Shown here: positions 33,362 through 44,390 of the stretch, piece after piece
Position numbering within the stretch: position 1 is the first letter of the stretch
How the letters are laid out: every line of letters begins with the position of its first letter
Origin: Bromus sterilis
Lineage: Eukaryota > Streptophyta > Magnoliopsida > Poales > Poaceae
Length of the DNA: 64,000 nucleotides
Reading direction: 5' to 3'
NCBI GenBank assembly: GCA_950022295.1
Contig: OX465599.1
Coordinates: 290,863,501-290,927,500, forward strand
Notes under the pieces: generated by a model
What the model saw: the letters and a program-made list of their open reading frames with translations, nothing else
Databases searched by the model: none
What the model was told of the DNA's origin: nothing
Made by a program: the position numbers and the translations under genes

Positions 33362-35196
33362 ACTCCCCCAAGCTTAGCATATTGCTTGTCCTCAAGCAAT
33401 TCAGTTCAACGAACTGGACGCGACAAAGAAAACTTTGACAAACACTTTTGCTTCAATAGATGTATATAAGCATGTACTACGAAAAGAGTTTAGCAAGTAT
33501 TGAAACAATGCTATAAGGACAATGCACGAAGCAATTCTTCTTTCATGTGATCAATCACAAACAACTGAAAGTAAATAATATGCTACTGAAAATCAAGACA
33601 GGATCACAATGCACATAGCTTGAACATACTTGAGTGGCATTTCGCTAGCCTCCATGAGTGAAGCAAAACATAAATGCAGAAACTCCTCCGGAGTTTTAAA
33701 GGTGACTAGAACTCAGTATTTCAGACTAGTAATAACACAAGCATGCAGAAGACAATGTAATACTTTGGGACAATGCATGTTACACTAAGAATGACAATTA
33801 TGCTCTCATAGTTGGTGCTTTGAAGAAAGAAGGTGGAGACTCTCGAACCGTGGCTTTTGGTGGCAAGGTTGAAAACCCGTGAAAGGAAGCAAAGACTAAA
33901 CATGTGCCAGAGCTCTTGGTTTTGAAAACAGAGATAAAACTCTTTTGAGAGGAGTAACTTTCCAGTCAACGGTGAATGGTAAGGTCTCTCAATATCTCCC
34001 ATGCCAACCATATTAATGACTTTTGCTTACACATATTCCCTTATCCATAAATCCTTTGATGGTCTACGGAACCTTTTATTTTGCCTCAAGGATGGAAGGA
34101 GGGTATCGTTCCATCTATCATAAGCAGCATTTGGTCCATTTCACTCCATCATCAAGTATGGGGGAGGTGTAACTCTCATATTTTTTTTACTTGACTAGTT
34201 AAAACTTCCGTCAAAATATTTTTGCCATGCAAGATACTGATTTCCCCTCACCGCACCATGAGCTTGTACGGTTACAAAAGGGAAGCTTTTGAATAAATTT
34301 CGAGATGGCACATGAAAGTCAAAGTTAGGAGTGGCCGGTAAATACCACATATAGGTAGGTATGGTGGACTCAAATGGAATAACTGGTTTTAAGGATTTTG
34401 GATGGACAAGCAGAATTTTGCTTAGTGCGAGCGAAGGCTAGCAAAAGACTGGGAAGCGACCAACTAGAGAGCAATAACTGTCATAATCATGCAGAGCGAC
34501 AAAGCAACATTGAATCAGGCATGAAAGTGATATAACTATTCTGAAACAAAAAGATCATCAAGGCATAATAGACTTTTTAGTCATAAACATGTGTGAACAT
34601 GTGCCAAGTCAATCCAAAAATTCTCCGAAGGGAAATACCACTTCAGTATGCCAAACCATGAACAATGCAATGCATGTAAATCATTTCAACAACACATTAT
34701 GTACTCTAGCTATTTTAGATTAGCCACAAGGAAAGCATGAACACTGGGAAAGCATTGTAAACATAGCACTAAGTCGCTACAAGCTGGTCTCTAGATCATA
34801 AGTACAGGCATATGTACAAAAGTAGAAACAAGAAGAGTTCATACCGGTTTTCCTTGTTGCTTCCCTTCCGTCGATCTTCGTCATTACTGCCTTGTCACTT
34901 GCACGATCGAACGTGGGAAATATAATCAAATGCCATCACGGACTCGAGCTGAACTCTGAAAACAAAGCAAACTAAAGAGAGAAAAGAAATCTTTTGGGGT
35001 TTTTTTAAAGGTTTAAACGAGAGAAAAAGAAAAGAGAAAATCTTTTTGTTGTTTTTGCAAAGAAAGAATCAAAGAAGAACAAGCAAAAACTTCAAAAAGA
35101 TCAAAGCGAACAAAAAATAAAACGGATAATACAATGGAAAAGTGAGGAGGGCACGTACTCCCCCAAGCTTAGGCTTTTGGCCTAAGTTGGTAATAG
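33362..35196 (-). other. Gypsy internal 3, 3' non-coding part
   Basis: Colinear with 3312-5116, with polypurine tract and hairpin (33381-33400). It shares diagnostic bases with internal 2, not internal 1. No coding frame. Confidence 0.75.
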
Positions 35197-35387
35197 CTAA
35201 TGTCCCCAGGAGCCTCCTGCTCCAGGGTGGTACTCGTGAGTCCAAGGGCCGTATGAGGCTTCCGGTGCGTACACCGAAGTCCTCGGATCCTCCCACGAGG
35301 AAGGATCCGCGCTCCAAGCAGAGGAAGACCCTTCACCAAACTGGGTGACGGTCTCCCCCTGGAAAGGTGGTAACTCACCATGCCCCT
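35197..35387 (-). pseudogene. Gypsy accessory ORF, copy 3, C-terminal fragment
   Basis: Only the last roughly 63 codons remain, ending GGSWGH as in copy 2. The sequence breaks at about 35387 and joins directly to Copia LTR sequence. Confidence 0.75.
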
Positions 35388-35724
35388 TCGGACGCCGTCG
35401 CGCTGCCGGAATCGAGATCCAGATCAATCTTCTTTCCGCTGCTCTTCTGGTTCGGAGCCCGGAGGGACGTCGGTTGCATCGTACGTGTGTAATCCGGCGA
35501 GGCACTACACGTGTGGTGCTACTTCATCGTCGGAGGTTCTTCAACACGACAGGGAGGTCGTAGGTTCAGACTCTACGCCAACCACGTTCGAGGAACGTTT
35601 CCCTCTTTCAGTCTTCAACGGTATGAACACCGATTCCTTCCGTTACATACATCAGCATAGCATAGATCTTGGGTTCAGGACTCGTAGGTAGGAAATTTTT
35701 TGTTTTCTGCGCCGATCCCAAACA
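35388..35724 (+). repeat. 3' LTR of the Angela-like Copia element, distal part
   Basis: It shows features of an Angela-type LTR end: TACGTGTG at about 35482, GGTATGAACACCGATTCCTT, CATAGATCTTGG, and the terminal GCGCCGATCCCAAACA. It continues the LTR that starts at 1514. The two parts total about 750 bp, well short of the 1.7-1.8 kb usual for the family. No ACATG target copy is found at the junction, so a deletion removed the middle of the LTR together with the end of the Gypsy array. Confidence 0.75.
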
Positions 35725-35830
35725 CCAAAAACCTACCAATGCTATGTACTTGACTGCCTGTCATACCTGAACCATGTATGTCCCCTTTATGGTGAAATTA
35801 TCTGCAATATGCTCTCTTGGATTGGCATGG
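35725..35830 (+). other. Short host segment between two insertions, ending in target-site copy CATGG
   Basis: About 100 bases continue at 39021 once the CATGG-flanked element is removed, leading into the LINE endonuclease. It is probably LINE sequence upstream of ORF2, but no residues confirm this. Confidence 0.5.
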
Positions 35831-36443
35831 TGACGGGGATGTCCCCCAGCAAATCCCATGATCAGGGACCCTGGGTAAGTCATGAGAGGCACAGGTTGGA
35901 CGATAGCTCGTTGGCTAACAGGAGGATACGTTCCTGCTCGATATTATTGCTTGGAGATGATGATTACGGGGGAGCCAAGGCTAGAGCGCACAAGGCTAGG
36001 GTTGTAGATTGTGTATCGCCTCCCTCGGACGGCGGACAAGCGACACATGAGGCACGATTTACCCAGCTTCAGGCCCCCAGAGGGAGAACCCTACATGCTG
36101 CTTGTCTGATCTTGTATTGATGATGATGTACAGAGGTGCCGCGAGGGCTTTGGTGGAGAGAGATATGTCTAGTCTTATGCGTGGGGGTTGAGAGCTTGTG
36201 TTGTGGTTGTGACCTAATTGTCTAGAGAGGTGCCCCTGCCTTGCTTTATATAGATAGCCAGGTAGGGTTTTACAAGAGTCCTAGTCGACTACAAGTAGGA
36301 GTCATTGTCTTGCGCCTCAAGTCTTCGGCTTCACGTCTTATTCCATCATGTCGGTGTCCATGAGTGGGCCTCTGGTGGGCCGCCAGCCATGACACACACC
36401 AGGTACCCTCACGTAGAGGAGTCGTGGGGTCACCCCCTCATCA
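35831..36443 (-). repeat. 3' LTR of the CATGG-flanked element
   Basis: Plus-strand ends TGACGGGG...CCCTCATCA. It contains the complement of TATATAAAG at 36244-36252. Confidence 0.92.
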
Positions 36444-38407
36444 GTAGCCCCCGAGTGCCTGGGGGACTTGAAGAGTCGCGTAGGGACTCGAATCTGCAGT
36501 AGCCGCCGTAGTGCGTGTCGATCATTTGCTGATGAACAGTCGAAGATGTCGTGAGTATGCTCCCGATGGGAGTATTTGGATGGAGCATCGAACTTGCGGT
36601 CGAGTTCGTCGTCTTGTAGGTTGTGCGAGAAGTATTCGTCGGGTGCGCGTCAGCGCTCCCAATGGGAGTAGCCCCCGAGGCTATGTGCGACTCGTAGAGT
36701 CGGGCATAGGCTCAAGTTGTTGTAAAGCTAACCCCTTCATTCTTGTCGGATGCGCGAGTAGTGCTCGTCGGGTGCGCGTCAGCGCTCCCGATGGGAGTAA
36801 CCCCTGAGGCTATGTTCGACTGCTTGCAGTTGAGCATAGACTCAAGACTTCTTCGTCGTCGAGTAATTTTCATCCGAGGAAGTGCTCGACTCGGGTCTTG
36901 CGTCGTTGGCGTGAGTTGTTGTAGGGATCAGTCGTGGACGAGGAGGTTGACGTCGCCGCGTCATGAGGGCGCCTAGCCCTCGAGCATCTGCTGAGAAGGA
37001 GAAAAAGGTGTAACTGTACTAAGGTGTACTTGTGCAAAAAACAATTGTAAGGTACGTGATTTGTAGACATTGCACTTTTGTTGAGTGGAAAATGTAGTTG
37101 CATATACGGTTTAAGCGTGTCTTTTTGTGAGTAGGCCCTCCAGCAGCAAACTCCTGCCGGGTAACAGGGACGCGATGCCAGACTTGTTGAACCCGGAGAC
37201 AAGAGCGGCCTTTTGGTACCCATCCTTACTATTTTGAAGAACGCGAATAAACAACATATAAAACTGAGCATGATCTGAAGAATGATTTTGTAGCCCTTAG
37301 ATATTTGTGTGCGACTGCGTAGTCGTCTTTGGCGACTGATCGAGAATGTATAAAGGTTTTGGAATCATAGCATATAGGAGTGTGAAGACTTAGCTGTAGG
37401 ATCGACGCGGCGGAGGATGTCGAAGATGAGCAGTCGAGCAGTCGACGAGGCGAGAACGGAGTCGATGTGATGGCGACTGCGACGTTCAGCCCCCGAGTCC
37501 GCGAGCCCCCGAGTGTTGAGGTGACGTAGTTGCGCGGCGAAGTCGTCGTAATGAACTTATCCGGCGAGTGATGAGATGACTCGACGCGGTGATTCCTGCG
37601 CAATGGAGCTCGGTACGGGAGAGCCCATACAAAGGAGCTCGGCGCATGATGATTCGTGTGCTTGGAGTCGACGGTGCGGCGAGTGATCGAGAAGGACTCG
37701 ATGCGCCGGGCGGCTTCAATTACTCGTCGTGTGATGTCGTTGTAGCGGCGCGAGTCGATGTAGAAATCTTGGCAAGTCATCCATGGCATGTCGAGTTGGA
37801 GTAGAAGCCTTGTGGGTCAAGATTGAACCCGAATTCGCGATTGGAAATTCGCGATCTTGCGTAGATCCAAAAACGCGTTGCAATGCGAGAGCCGCCGACG
37901 GAGATCTAACCGTTGGAATTTTCTGAAATTTTTTGTTCTGATGGGGGATTGAATTCCGCAAGATTTCACTGGAGGGATCTTCAAGTTGATGTCCGAGCTA
38001 ATGTCAAGAATTTTTGTCCTGGAGTCGCGCGGAGTTCTGTCAGATTTCGAGTGTGCTTCAGTGCGGGAGTCGGCGACGGAGATCCAGCCATTGGAATTTG
38101 CTGAAATTTTCACAAATTTTCGAAAATTGGATTTCTCATCTTTCCACCGAAGGGGTCGTCGAGATGAGCTCCGAGTCGTCGTCGCGAGTGCCCGCAACAC
38201 AGACTTTTTTTGTCCTGTAGGCTGCGCGTGAGCACTTTTGTTGATGGCGATCTTCGAGTGGCGCGCTCGAAAATTTTCTTGATTTATCCTGAGCTTGATG
38301 TAGATCTTGATGTAGTTGTTGAAGAAGCCCTTGAGTTGTGACTTGCTGGAGACGGAACCGCCGAGATTGTAATTCCAACCTGTGTAGTTCCCACAGACGG
38401 AGCCAAT
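36444..38407 (-). other. Internal region of the CATGG-flanked element, no coding capacity
   Basis: No frame resembles gag or pol. It has two direct-repeat systems. One is about 66 bp, at 36627-36692 and 36753-36818, around GGGTGCGCGTCAGCGCTCCC. The other is about 50 bp, at 37888-37937 and 38067-38116, around GACGGAGATC. Several AGCCCCCGAG motifs are scattered from 36446 to 37510. Confidence 0.7.
38387..38405 (-). other. Probable primer binding site of the CATGG-flanked element
   Basis: The minus strand reads TGGCTCCGTCTGTGGGAAC, two bases from the 5' LTR. It begins with TGG as expected for a tRNA 3' CCA end; the tRNA was not identified. Confidence 0.6.
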
Positions 38408-39020
38408 TGACGGGGATGTCCCCCGGCAAATCCCATGATCAGGGACCCTGGGTTAGTCATGAGAGGCACAGGTTGGATGATAGCTCGTCGGCTAACATGA
38501 GGATACATTCCTGCTCGATATTATTGCTTGGAGATGATGATTACAGGGGAGCCAAGGCTAGAACGCACAAGGCTAGGGTTGTAGATTGTGTATCGCCTCC
38601 CTCGGACGGCGGACAGGCGATACATGAGGCACGATTTACCCAGCTTCAGGCCCCCAGAGGGAGAACCCTACATGCTGCTTGTCTGATCTTGTATTGATGA
38701 TGATGTACAGAGGTGCCGCGAGGGCTTTGGTGGAGAGAGATCTGTCTAGTCCTATGCGTGGGGGTTGAGAGCTTGTGTTGTGGTTGTGACCTAATTGTCT
38801 AGAGAGGTGCCCCTGCCTTGCTTTATATAGATAGCTAGGTAGGGTTTTACAAGAATCCTAGTCGACTACAAGTAGTATTCATTGTCTTGCGCCTCAAGTC
38901 TTCGGCTTCACGTCTTATTCCATCATGTCGGTGTCCACGAGTGGGCCTCTGGTGGGCCGCCAGCCATGACACACACCAGGTACCCTCACGTACATGAGTC
39001 GTGGGGTCACCCCCTCGTCA
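38408..39020 (-). repeat. 5' LTR of the CATGG-flanked element
   Basis: It pairs with 35831-36443 and has the same length. Minus-strand TATA box TATATAAAG lies at 38821-38829. Confidence 0.92.
38821..38829 (-). promoter_or_regulatory. TATA box in the 5' LTR of the CATGG-flanked element
   Basis: The minus strand reads TATATAAAG, a strong plant TATA sequence, conserved in both LTRs. Confidence 0.55.
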
Positions 39021-39025
39021 CATGG

Positions 39026-41280
39026 GGAATGAGAATGTTTCTTATTCTAGTTGGACTACTTTGTGTCATTACAATGAATAAAAACAGAACCTGGAATATA
39101 CTAAACTGGAATGTTAGGGAATCAATGCTAAAGACAAATGGAATGCTATCAGTAACAAGATAGAGGAGAGCTCTTGTGTTGTAGTCTGCCTGCAGGAAAC
39201 AAAAAGAGAAGAATTTGACCTTTAGTACTTCAGAAAGTTCTACCCTAAAAGGATTTCTAAATTTGTCTTCCTTCCATCTGTGGGAGCTTCTGGAGGAATC
39301 CTAACTGCATGGAATGATGCCATTCTGGAGGGAGAACTTGTGTTTCAAAACAAATTCTCCCTTTCTGTGCAATTCACTAACAGGCTTTCAAATCAAACTT
39401 GGATTTTGACCAACATATATGGACCATGTTCACAGGAGGATAAAATTGAATTTCTCCAATGGTTTAGTAACATTGACATGCCTGAGGAGTGTGACTGGAT
39501 CATCATGGGTGACTTCAACTTCATTAGATCACCTGATGACAGAAATAGACCTGGAGGTGACATCAACGGTATGCTTCTATTCAATGAGGCCATCAGCAAG
39601 CTGGGACTCACTGAACTTCCCCTAAAAGGCAGACAATTTACCTGGAGCAACATGCAGGAGCATCCTTTGTTGGAAAAATTAGACTGGTTTTTCACTTCAG
39701 CATCTTGGGCAACTTCATACCCTGCCACCACTGCCCTGCCCCTGGCTAAACCAATTTCTGATCATCTCCCCTGCATGATTAAAATTGAGTCTAAGATCCC
39801 AAAATCAAGAATTTTCAGGTTTGAAAATCACTGGATGAAACATACTAACTTCATGCCTATTGTTCAATCTGCTTGGAACATCCCTGTTGGACATTCATAT
39901 GCTGCAAAGAAAATCAATGCCAAACTCAAGAATGTCAGAAGGGCACTGAAGCTTTGGGCCAAGACACTTCCAACTCTAAAGACTGAGATTGGTAAAATGA
40001 ATGAGTATATTTTCCTCTTGGACCTCTTTGAAGAATTCAGAGATCTTACTGTGGAGGAATGGAATTGCAGAGTACTACTGAAAGAGTATCTCCTGGATCT
40101 TCTTGATAGCCAGAAAACCTATTGGCAGCAGAGAGGGAAAATTAACTGGGTCAGGTTGGGGGAGGAGAGCTCAGATTTCTTTCATGCTAAAGCTACCCTA
40201 AACCACAGAAACAACTCAATTGCAGTTCTGCTTGACAGCAACAATGTTGATGTCTCTGACCATGATGGGAAAGCAGCTCTCCTCTGGAATAGCTTCAAAA
40301 ATAGAATGGGCTTTTCCAATGGGATTAATATGCGCTTTGATCTCAGAGAGTTATTTCACAGTTCCTATGACCCACAAATTCTTCAGCAACTTGAGTTACC
40401 TTTCTCTCATGTGGAGATCAAAACAGTCATTGATGATCTCCCAAATGGCAAGTCCCCTGGCCCTGATGGTTTTAATAATGAATTCATAAAAAGGTGTTGG
40501 TGCATCATTGGACCTGACATGGTGGAACTGATCCATGCTTTTCATGTTGGTTCAATTTCTCTTGAGAGTATCAACTCATCCTTCATCACTCTCATACCCA
40601 AAATTGCAAACCCTTGTTGTGCTTCTGACTTTAGGCCAATCTCTCTGTTGAATACCGCCCTAAAGATCCTAACCAAGCTACTTGCAAATAGACTCCAGAA
40701 AGTGATCCTACAGCTTGTGCATGTCAATCAATATGGCTTCCTAAAAAATAGAGCCATCCAAGATTGCATTGGTTGGGCTTTTGAGTACTTGCACCTATGT
40801 CATAAATCCAATGTGGAGACCCTGCTCCTAAAGCTGGACTTTGAGAAAGCTTTTGACACCATTGAACACCAAGCAATTATAGAGATCCTAAAAGCAAAGG
40901 GTTTTGGTAGCAAATGGATCCACTGGATGAAGATGCTCTTCAACTCTGCTACATTTGTTGTACTGCTTAATGGAGTTCCTGGCAAAAAGTTCTACTGCAA
41001 AAGAGGGGTGAGGCAAGGAGATCCCCTGTCCCCCCTCCTGTTTGTTTTGGCTGCTGATCTGCTCCAATCCATCCTTAATAAAGCTCAAGACTTTGGACTG
41101 ATGTCTGCCCCAATACAAAGCAATGCCTGCCCTGAATTCCCAATTTCCCAATATGCTGATGATACTCTGATTGTGCTCAAGGCAGATACTAGGCAACTGA
41201 TCTGTCTCAAGGCCCTCCTGAATACCTTTGCTGATGCCACTGGGTTGAAAGTGAACTACCATAAATCTCACTTGGTTCCT
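39026..41280 (+). pseudogene. LINE (L1-like) ORF2: endonuclease and reverse transcriptase, first part
   Basis: A non-LTR retrotransposon polyprotein. The apurinic endonuclease begins around 39090 with ILNWNVR and is broken by a frame shift near 39130 and a TAG near 39221. From 39280 it is open, with TNIYGPC, WIIMGDFNFIRSPDDR and ISDHLPC. Reverse transcriptase follows with DDLPNGKSPGPDGF, DFRPISLLNTALKILTKLLA, LLLKLDFEKAFDTIEH, GVRQGDPLSPLLF and the catalytic QYADDTLIVL. The sequence stops after LKVNYHKSHLVP where a Gypsy LTR inserts. The rest resumes near 44390, with roughly 150 codons missing. No ORF1 is seen. Confidence 0.93.
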
Positions 41281-42919
41281 TGATACGTCCCAAACGTATC
41301 TATAATTTCTGCTTGCTCCATGCATATTTTGTGTGACTTTGCCATGTTTTTCTTGAACTTTCATACACTTTTGAACCTATTTGGACTAACCTATTAACTC
41401 AGTGCACCCAGTTGCCAGTTTCTGTTTTCTGCTGTTTTTGTATTTCAGGTTTTCCGGCCATTAAAAGTGCTCCAAAAATTCCGGGAAAATATATAAAAAA
41501 TCAGCGCAACAGAAGCTTCCAGAATCACCAAGAGAGGGAAGGGGGACCACCACCAGGCAGCCAGGAGGGCAGGTGGCGCGGCCCCACCCTGGGCCACGCC
41601 AGGAACCCTCCTGACTGCCTCGTGGGTCCCCTCGATGCCCCCTTCGCCTATATTTACCCCTCGGGGTGGAAACCCCTAATATCAATCTCTTTTTCGCGAA
41701 CTCCCCTCTGTACCGCCGCCGCCACCATTTCAAGATCGGGGCTGCCTGGAGAAGCTGCCCCGGCACCCTGCCGGAAGGAGGAACCCCCTCCGGGAGACCA
41801 TCCATAGCCATGGACGCCTCCCGGATGTGCCGTGAGTAGTCCCCCTTGGACCATGGGTCCGTGACCAGTAGCTATGTGATGAGTCTCTCCCCCTTTTGTG
41901 CTTCCACTTTTGAGTCCTCGTGAGCTGCCTCACATGATCGAGGCATCTATGTAATTTCTGCTATTGCTATGCTGAGTTTGTTGGGATCTGGTGGATTACA
42001 AGACTATGTTCAGATTGTGATGAGTAATATATTTGGTACTTCTCTTTTATATTTTGTTCTTGAGTAAATTCTTGCATGTTCTCCGTTGCGGTATTTGCTT
42101 TGGCCAAGTATTTTATTTGCAACTCCAAGAGAGAGCGTTATGCTCGATTGTGGGTTCAACCCCTTGATGTCTAGCTTGAGTGAAAGAAACATGAGACTAG
42201 GGGATGTGCTGTTGCCACCAGGGATAAAACAACGGTGATTGTACCTGTGGGTGCAAGGATTGCTTACTTTACGCAAAGTTCTTTTAATGCAGTTGTCTGT
42301 TGCTTTGAGTTTACACTTTGGGTGGGATTCGCAACTTAATACCAGTGAGATGTTCTGGATATATATCTCAAGGTGGATGATTCGTAGTAGATGCAGATGG
42401 ATTTCGGTCTACTTACCTTGGCGTACTGCCCATTGCTTTTGAGCCCTTCCTTTCTTTGCAGCATAGTTAGCATTGCGGTGCCTTCATAATCCTGTCGATT
42501 GCCCAACTGTGATTTGTTTACCTCGCTAGCACTTTTATCGTCTTTTGGGAGAGAGACATCACTAGTGAAAATCACGGGACCCCGGTCCATCTTCACATTA
42601 TTGTTCACACCCTCAATTTACTTTCAGCTTTTACTTTCCTTTGCACCTTTCATCTCTTGCGTTGATCCTTTGTAAACGACAAGGCCGGAGGAATTGACAA
42701 CTCCTCTGTACTCGTTGGGAGCAAAGTTATTTGTTGCTGTGTGCAGGTCCACGACAACACCCTAGTCAGGAAGAAATTTATGGCGACGTTGCCACCTACT
42801 TGTATCTCCTGAGTCCTACTGGTTCGATAACCTTGGTATCTTCACCGAGGGAAACTTGCTGTTGCACTGCATCTCAAACCTTCCACTTGGGGTAACCAAC
42901 GAGGGGCGAGAAGCCATCA
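41281..42919 (+). repeat. 5' LTR of the Sabrina-like Gypsy element (1,639 bp)
   Basis: Begins TGATACGTCCCAAACGTATC, the canonical Triticeae Gypsy LTR start, and ends GCCATCA ten bases before the primer site. Confidence 0.85.
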
Positions 42920-42929
42920 AGCAAATTTC

Positions 42930-42947
42930 TGGCGCCGTTGCCGGGGA
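42930..42947 (+). other. Primer binding site (tRNA-Asp) of the Sabrina-like element
   Basis: TGGCGCCGTTGCCGGGGA on the plus strand; the same primer as the minus-strand array. Confidence 0.92.
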
Positions 42948-43096
42948 CTCAAGTCTACAAGATAGGGGAGTTGCACACTATCTTTTATCTTTGCTTTTTA
43001 GTCTTGTTTGTTTACCTTTCAGTTTTTATCTTCGTGTCCTTTATCAAAAATCCAAAAATATATAAATATTATGTCTAGTTCCTTACTTGCCAATCA

Positions 43097-44218
43097 ATGT
43101 CTGACTTCTTTGAAACTAGATCTTATTGGCATGGAGGATTCACCGAGGATCAACAAAAGTGGTACAAGGAACACCGCTTGTCTCAAAAGGGGATACACTT
43201 ATGGAAACAAATACATCAGTTGTATGAGTATGCTAGAAACATGTGCTCAATATATAATATATCTTTCTGCAGGGATGAATCTTGTTGCTTTATGAGGCAC
43301 AAACACCTTGCTTTCCAATGTGAGTACAATGATGATGAAACCTTAGCTTCTTATGCTAAGAGAAACTACGATTTTTATGATGCAGAGGAAATATAAGAAT
43401 TTGTTGCTTATAAGGGTGCCTATGAAATTACTTCTCTTCTTAAAAATATTAATCATGCCCCTTACAAATCTGAGAGTCTTGCTATACTTAACTATTGTTT
43501 GGAAAATTACGATGCAAATTATTATATTACTGATCATCTTGAGAGAATCTCTCCCCCAAAGGAAGAGACTAATGTTTTGCAGGACTCTATGAAAGAAGAA
43601 ATTGATGAAACCGAAAGCTCCTTGGATGAAAAAGAGGAGGAGAGTGACGAACAAAAGGAGGAAGAGTGGATCCATCCATGTCTACCTTCTAATGAGAGTA
43701 ACTCTTTGAATCTTACCTTATATGAGTATTATGATCCTATGGATTCTTTTGAAATATCCCTTTTTGATGAAGTTGATGCCTTCTATGCTTACGGCCGTGA
43801 TGCCACTATGGATGATGCTTACGGAGATGAACTTTCTATAGTTCCTCATGTTAAGCATGAAATTTTTGCTATCGCACCCACACTTGAGTGTCCTATTATC
43901 CTTTTAAAATCTCCAACTCCGGAGAATTTTCCTCTTATCGAAGCTCAATGTGATGGGTTGCATTTATCTTATGATCCTAAAAACCGTGTTGAAAACAATA
44001 CACGTGTGCTTGTAGGTCATGAACAATATGATTTATATGATAGTTATATTCTTGATGTTGTTCCTGATACTACTGAAAATTACTTTGAGAGAGGAAAGTT
44101 TGGTTATAGAAACTTCTATGTGACAAAAACACCTCTCTCTAAACCGAAACTTTCGAAGTTGTTCTTGTTCCACCTTCCTATGCATGTCTCTTTGTGCTTC
44201 TTTGATTTATTTTCTTAG
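43097..44218 (+). pseudogene. Unidentified acidic ORF of the Sabrina-like element, one internal stop
   Basis: One frame runs from the Met at 43097 (MSDFFETRSYWHGGFTEDQQ) to the stop at 44216-44218, about 373 codons, broken only by a TAA at 43394-43396. It is rich in Asp, Glu and Tyr, for example KEEIDETESSLDEKEEESDE. It lacks gag, protease or reverse transcriptase motifs, although it sits where gag would start. I do not recognise its function. The next 170 bases are non-coding and end with a GGGAGGCAGCCCGCAAC stretch common in Gypsy internal regions. Confidence 0.6.
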
Positions 44219-44390
44219 GAGATGCCTATGCATAGGAAGTGGGTTAGGCTTAAATGTGTTTCATATTTGCTTCTTGATGCTCTCTTTTGCTTCAAAATTC
44301 TTAATCTTGTGAGAGCATCTTCTATAATCTTTAAGCCTAGCTAATGGCTTTAAAGAAGCACTTTCGGGAGGCAGCCCGCAACGAATTTAG

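Larger units (their letters stand above)
1928..35387 (-). mobile_element. Tandem array of a non-autonomous Gypsy retrotransposon (three LTRs, two internal regions and part of a third)
   Basis: On the plus strand the order is LTR1 (1928-3311), internal 1 (3312-9913), LTR2 (9914-11290), internal 2 (11291-14560 continuing at 28659-31977), LTR3 (31978-33361) and partial internal 3 (33362-35387). All are in minus orientation. Each complete internal region has a tRNA-Asp primer site, gag, protease, an accessory ORF and a polypurine tract. No reverse transcriptase, RNase H or integrase is visible, so movement would need enzymes supplied by another element. LTR ends TGATGACCC and GACGTATCA (plus strand) are typical of Sabrina/WHAM-like Triticeae Gypsy families, but the exact family name is not certain. 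A nested SIRE-type element interrupts internal 2. Confidence 0.88.
35831..39020 (-). mobile_element. Non-autonomous LTR retrotransposon (LARD-like), 3.2 kb
   Basis: Two 613-bp LTRs (35831-36443 and 38408-39020) with TG...CA ends flank a 1.96-kb internal region without gag or pol. Target duplication CATGG is at 35826-35830 and 39021-39025. The polypurine tract (36444-36455, minus strand CTCGGGGGCTAC) and primer-site-like sequence at the right LTR give minus orientation. About 21 LTR differences (about 3.4 percent) suggest roughly 1.3 million years. It lies inside the LINE. Confidence 0.92.
41281..44390 (+). mobile_element. Truncated Gypsy (Sabrina-like) retrotransposon inserted in the LINE
   Basis: It has a 5' LTR, a tRNA-Asp primer site and an unidentified ORF; then it ends without polypurine tract or 3' LTR. 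The right breakpoint is somewhere in 44380-44400, where LINE sequence resumes. No second copy of the left flank TTCCT is seen, consistent with a deletion covering the element's 3' end and LINE sequence. Confidence 0.8.

Noticed and set aside
36511..36807. Arg/Ser-rich frames in the CATGG-flanked element
   Set aside because: They run through the direct repeats, are short and have no gag or pol motif.
36600..36850. CRISPR-like repeat spacing
   Set aside because: Only two imperfect units, in a plant retrotransposon; no array and no cas-like genes.
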